Origin: Eulemur rufifrons
Lineage: Eukaryota > Chordata > Mammalia > Primates > Lemuridae
Direction of reading: 5' to 3'
DNA length: 64,000 nucleotides
Assembly (NCBI RefSeq): GCF_041146395.1
Contig: NC_090999.1
Coordinates: 70,375,001 to 70,439,000 of the forward strand
Part shown: in pieces, positions 61,695-64,000 of the stretch
How positions within the stretch are numbered: position 1 is the stretch's first letter
How the letters are laid out: every line of letters begins with the position of its first letter
The notes under the pieces: generated by a model
The model's database searches: none
Told to the model about the DNA's origin: nothing
The model's input: only the letters and a program-made list of their open reading frames with translations
Made by a program: the position numbers and the translations under genes

Positions 61695-62290
61695 TTAAGA
61701 CAGGCATCACTCCTAGCCTTACCATAGAATTACTGATGTATAGGCCATCTCTTCTATGGAGGACATGTTTTGGTTTTCGCTTGCCTAATATTTTTCTCTC
61801 CCGTTTAGTAACAGCAACTTGATTTTCCTCTGGTGAACAACCTTCTTTGACTTTTAATCCATATGATTTGGATGGGGTCAACTCCACTTCCAAATCCACA
61901 GGTAGGCGTGTGACAATAGGCCTATTCAGAGTTACTATAATGCGTTCAGTGAAGGGCAGGTGACTCAATTAAAAGCATTGAGAATTACTCCTAGGACTTT
62001 TGCTAGGACTAGTGACATAAAAACCTCTATTTTTGCTATAATTGGATGTAACGTGGAGCTGTGAGGGGCCTTCACATGGAAAAGAAATTTCCTGAGAATG
62101 AAGCCACCCAAGAGCAGGTTATAGAAAGAGACCTTACCTGGAGGATAACGTTGGAAATCCATGGATCTTAGATTCAGCTATTCCTGAAACTATTGATAAA
62201 ACTAACCTGCCTAGGACAAATAAATTCTGTCCCCGTCCTCATTCTTTTTTTCCTTTTAAGCTAGTTTATGTTGGGTTTCTATAATGTAGA
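61695..62290. repeat. Old interspersed repeat block, family not named
   Basis: 'ggacttttgctaggactagt', 'tgagaatgaagccacccaag', 'ttaagctagtttatgttggg' in this order recall a widespread old mammalian element (plus orientation from ~61980). 61780-61960 holds further repeat-like text. A 114-codon minus frame at 61624-61968 lies within it, without a domain. Confidence 0.4.
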
Positions 62291-62414
62291 ATTGAAAGAT
62301 AGGATCACATCTTCAATTTGTTTATGAACTCTAAGGGGTCAAAGGTCTGATCTTTTTAACTTTACATCTCTTCACATGGTACCTGGTAAGACAGAGGGTC
62401 CTCGAGGTGTGATC

Positions 62415-62770
62415 ATTGATTCATTCAATCTCACTTTCCCTGAGCACCTACAATGAGCTGAGCTAAGCACTGGAACCACAAGGAATAATTAGACATAGTC
62501 CCCGCCCTCGAAGAGTTCTGAATTTAGTATAAGGAGAAGGTGTGAAAATGAACACTTTATAATATAACTTGGGCTATAATAGAAATTTTAGCAAATTTTT
62601 GTGGGATTCCAGAGGATTGGAGGTTTGGGGAGATAGGATGTGGGAAGGCTCCTCAGAGGAGGTGACACTTGAGTCTAGTTCTTAAAGAACAAATAGAAGT
62701 TCCTAGGCAGAGAAGTGGTCATGGGGAAAAGGTGTCCCAGGGATGAGGTATTCCAGGTATAGAGAACAAG
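62415..62770 (-). mobile_element. L2 LINE 3' end, antisense
   Basis: 'ccctgagcacctacaatgag', 'gtccccgccctcgaagagtt', 'ctcagaggaggtgacacttg', 'caggtatagagaacaag' match the reverse L2 order. Confidence 0.8.
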
Positions 62771-62937
62771 ATTATATATTAATAATTATAAAATTAATAA
62801 TACCACCATCTCCTGTTCTTCCTGTGGCCTCTTCACAAGCTCTTTCCTCTTCCTTTTCGTCTGCCTCATCTATCAGTGGAACCATCATAGTGGTTAAGAG
62901 CACAAGCTCTGAGCTCTGAAAGATTTTGGTTCTGCCA

Positions 62938-63229
62938 GACAGAGTGCCTCATGCCTATAGTCCCAGTGACTTGGGAGCTGGGGCAGGAGGATCACTTGAG
63001 CCCAGGAGTTTAAGACCAGCCCGAGCAACATGGTGAGACCTCATCTCTACAAAAATAAAAAATTTAGCAGGGCATGGTGGTACATGCCTGTGGTCCCAGC
63101 TACTCAGGAGGCTGAGGAAGGAGAATCACTCGAGCCCCAGAGTTAGAGGATGCAATGAGCTGTGATGATGCCACTGCATTCTATCCTGGGCAACAATAGC
63201 ATGGGACTTTGTATCAAACAAACAAATAA
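62938..63229 (+). mobile_element. Alu, short-linker (AluJ-like)
   Basis: Diverged dimer with short linker 'ctacaaaaataaaaaattta', lacking the lemur extension, and tail 'aaacaaacaaataaa'. Duplication 'aaagattttggttctgcca' at 62919-62937 versus 'aaagatttgattctgcca' at 63230-63247 (one indel, one mismatch). Confidence 0.93.
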
Positions 63230-63368
63230 AAAGATTTGATTCTGCCACTTACTATACACATGACCTTGAGCAAAATCACTTACATTTTACAAATAAGGAC
63301 AATAGTGTATTTGCCTTATAAGATTGTCAAGAACAGTAAACAAAATTACAAATATAAAGAATGTGCCC

Positions 63369-63744
<376 letters not shown>

Positions 63745-63760
63745 TCAAAAAAAATTAAAT

Positions 63761-64000
63761 TAACACTGAAAATTCATATTTACTTCTGTGTTTCCTCCTT
63801 TGGTGATTATCTAGGAGAAGCATTTAGACTGATTATGGTGGGTCTCTCTGTCTTGTGTCTCCCCTCCAACATCTCACCTGGACTCTTTAAATAGCTTTAA
63901 TTACTTTCTATGTTTTTATTCATTCTCTGTACAGCTGCCAGGGTGATTCCTCTAAAAAACATATGTCTTACCCCTAAAACCCCCAAGCTCATCACAGACT
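63761..64000 (+). mobile_element. Start of an L2 fragment at window edge (from ~63920)
   Basis: 63761-63915 is unassigned. From ~63930, 'agctgccagggtgattcctc' and 'ccctaaaacccccaagctca' resemble the sense L2 3' region and run off the window. Confidence 0.45.

Overview
The window is repeat-packed, gene-free DNA from a primate, most likely a lemur (strepsirrhine). The main clue is a set of dimeric Alu elements whose linker carries an extra stretch around 'ttatatggacagctaaaaat' followed by a short TA run before 'gaaaaaattagcc'. I associate this linker with strepsirrhine Alus, not with human AluJ/S/Y. Two young, 5'-truncated L1 copies share a distinctive ORF2 C-terminus and a G-rich 3'UTR, which also fits a lineage-specific L1 family. 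The DNA is AT-rich, has no CpG island, and has CpG mainly inside young Alus. I found no intact protein-coding gene and no exon I could defend. Almost every long open frame is explained by an L1, an Alu or a retrocopy.

Layout. 1-4.2 kb: mostly unassigned, with a decayed intron-containing tRNA-Arg(TCT) pseudogene. 4.2-7.2 kb: several L1 pieces in both orientations, one Alu and a tiny L1 insertion. 7.2-10 kb: unassigned, with a purine tract. 10-13 kb: a young lemur-type L1, an Alu, and an older L1 with a 5' inversion. 13.5-14.05 kb: an orphan L1 5'UTR. 15-16.7 kb: MIR and L2. 17-20.5 kb: mostly unassigned. 20.5-24 kb: a short-linker Alu and antisense L1M. 24-27.3 kb: mostly unassigned, with a MIR and a perfect CRE site. 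27.3-31.6 kb: antisense L1s split by a MaLR LTR. 32.5-34.7 kb: an Alu, a MIR, and a MaLR LTR split by a young inverted L1. 36.3-44.15 kb: a near-full-length old L1 (5'UTR, ORF1, ORF2, 3'UTR), all dead, with a FAM111B mRNA retrocopy nested in its 5'UTR. 44.9-51 kb: an Alu, MIRs and an MLT1-type LTR. 51.2-54.9 kb: antisense L1M containing an LTR-like insertion. 55-59.3 kb: mostly unassigned. 59.3-64 kb: Alus, a purine-rich minisatellite, and a MIR broken twice by Alus, with L2 pieces.

No genes work together here. The biology is a layered record of retrotransposition: MIR, L2 and L1M first, then MaLR LTRs and L1MA/PB-type L1s, then short-linker Alus, then lemur-type Alus and young L1s. Target-site duplications, twin-priming inversions and nesting let the order be read directly. 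I found no convincing undescribed functional system. The most informative items are the FAM111B retrocopy, the tRNA-Arg pseudogene, the two inverted L1s and the minisatellite. Repeat family names come from recognising consensus-like phrases from memory, not from a database search; boundaries are accurate to roughly 10-30 bases unless a target-site duplication is given.
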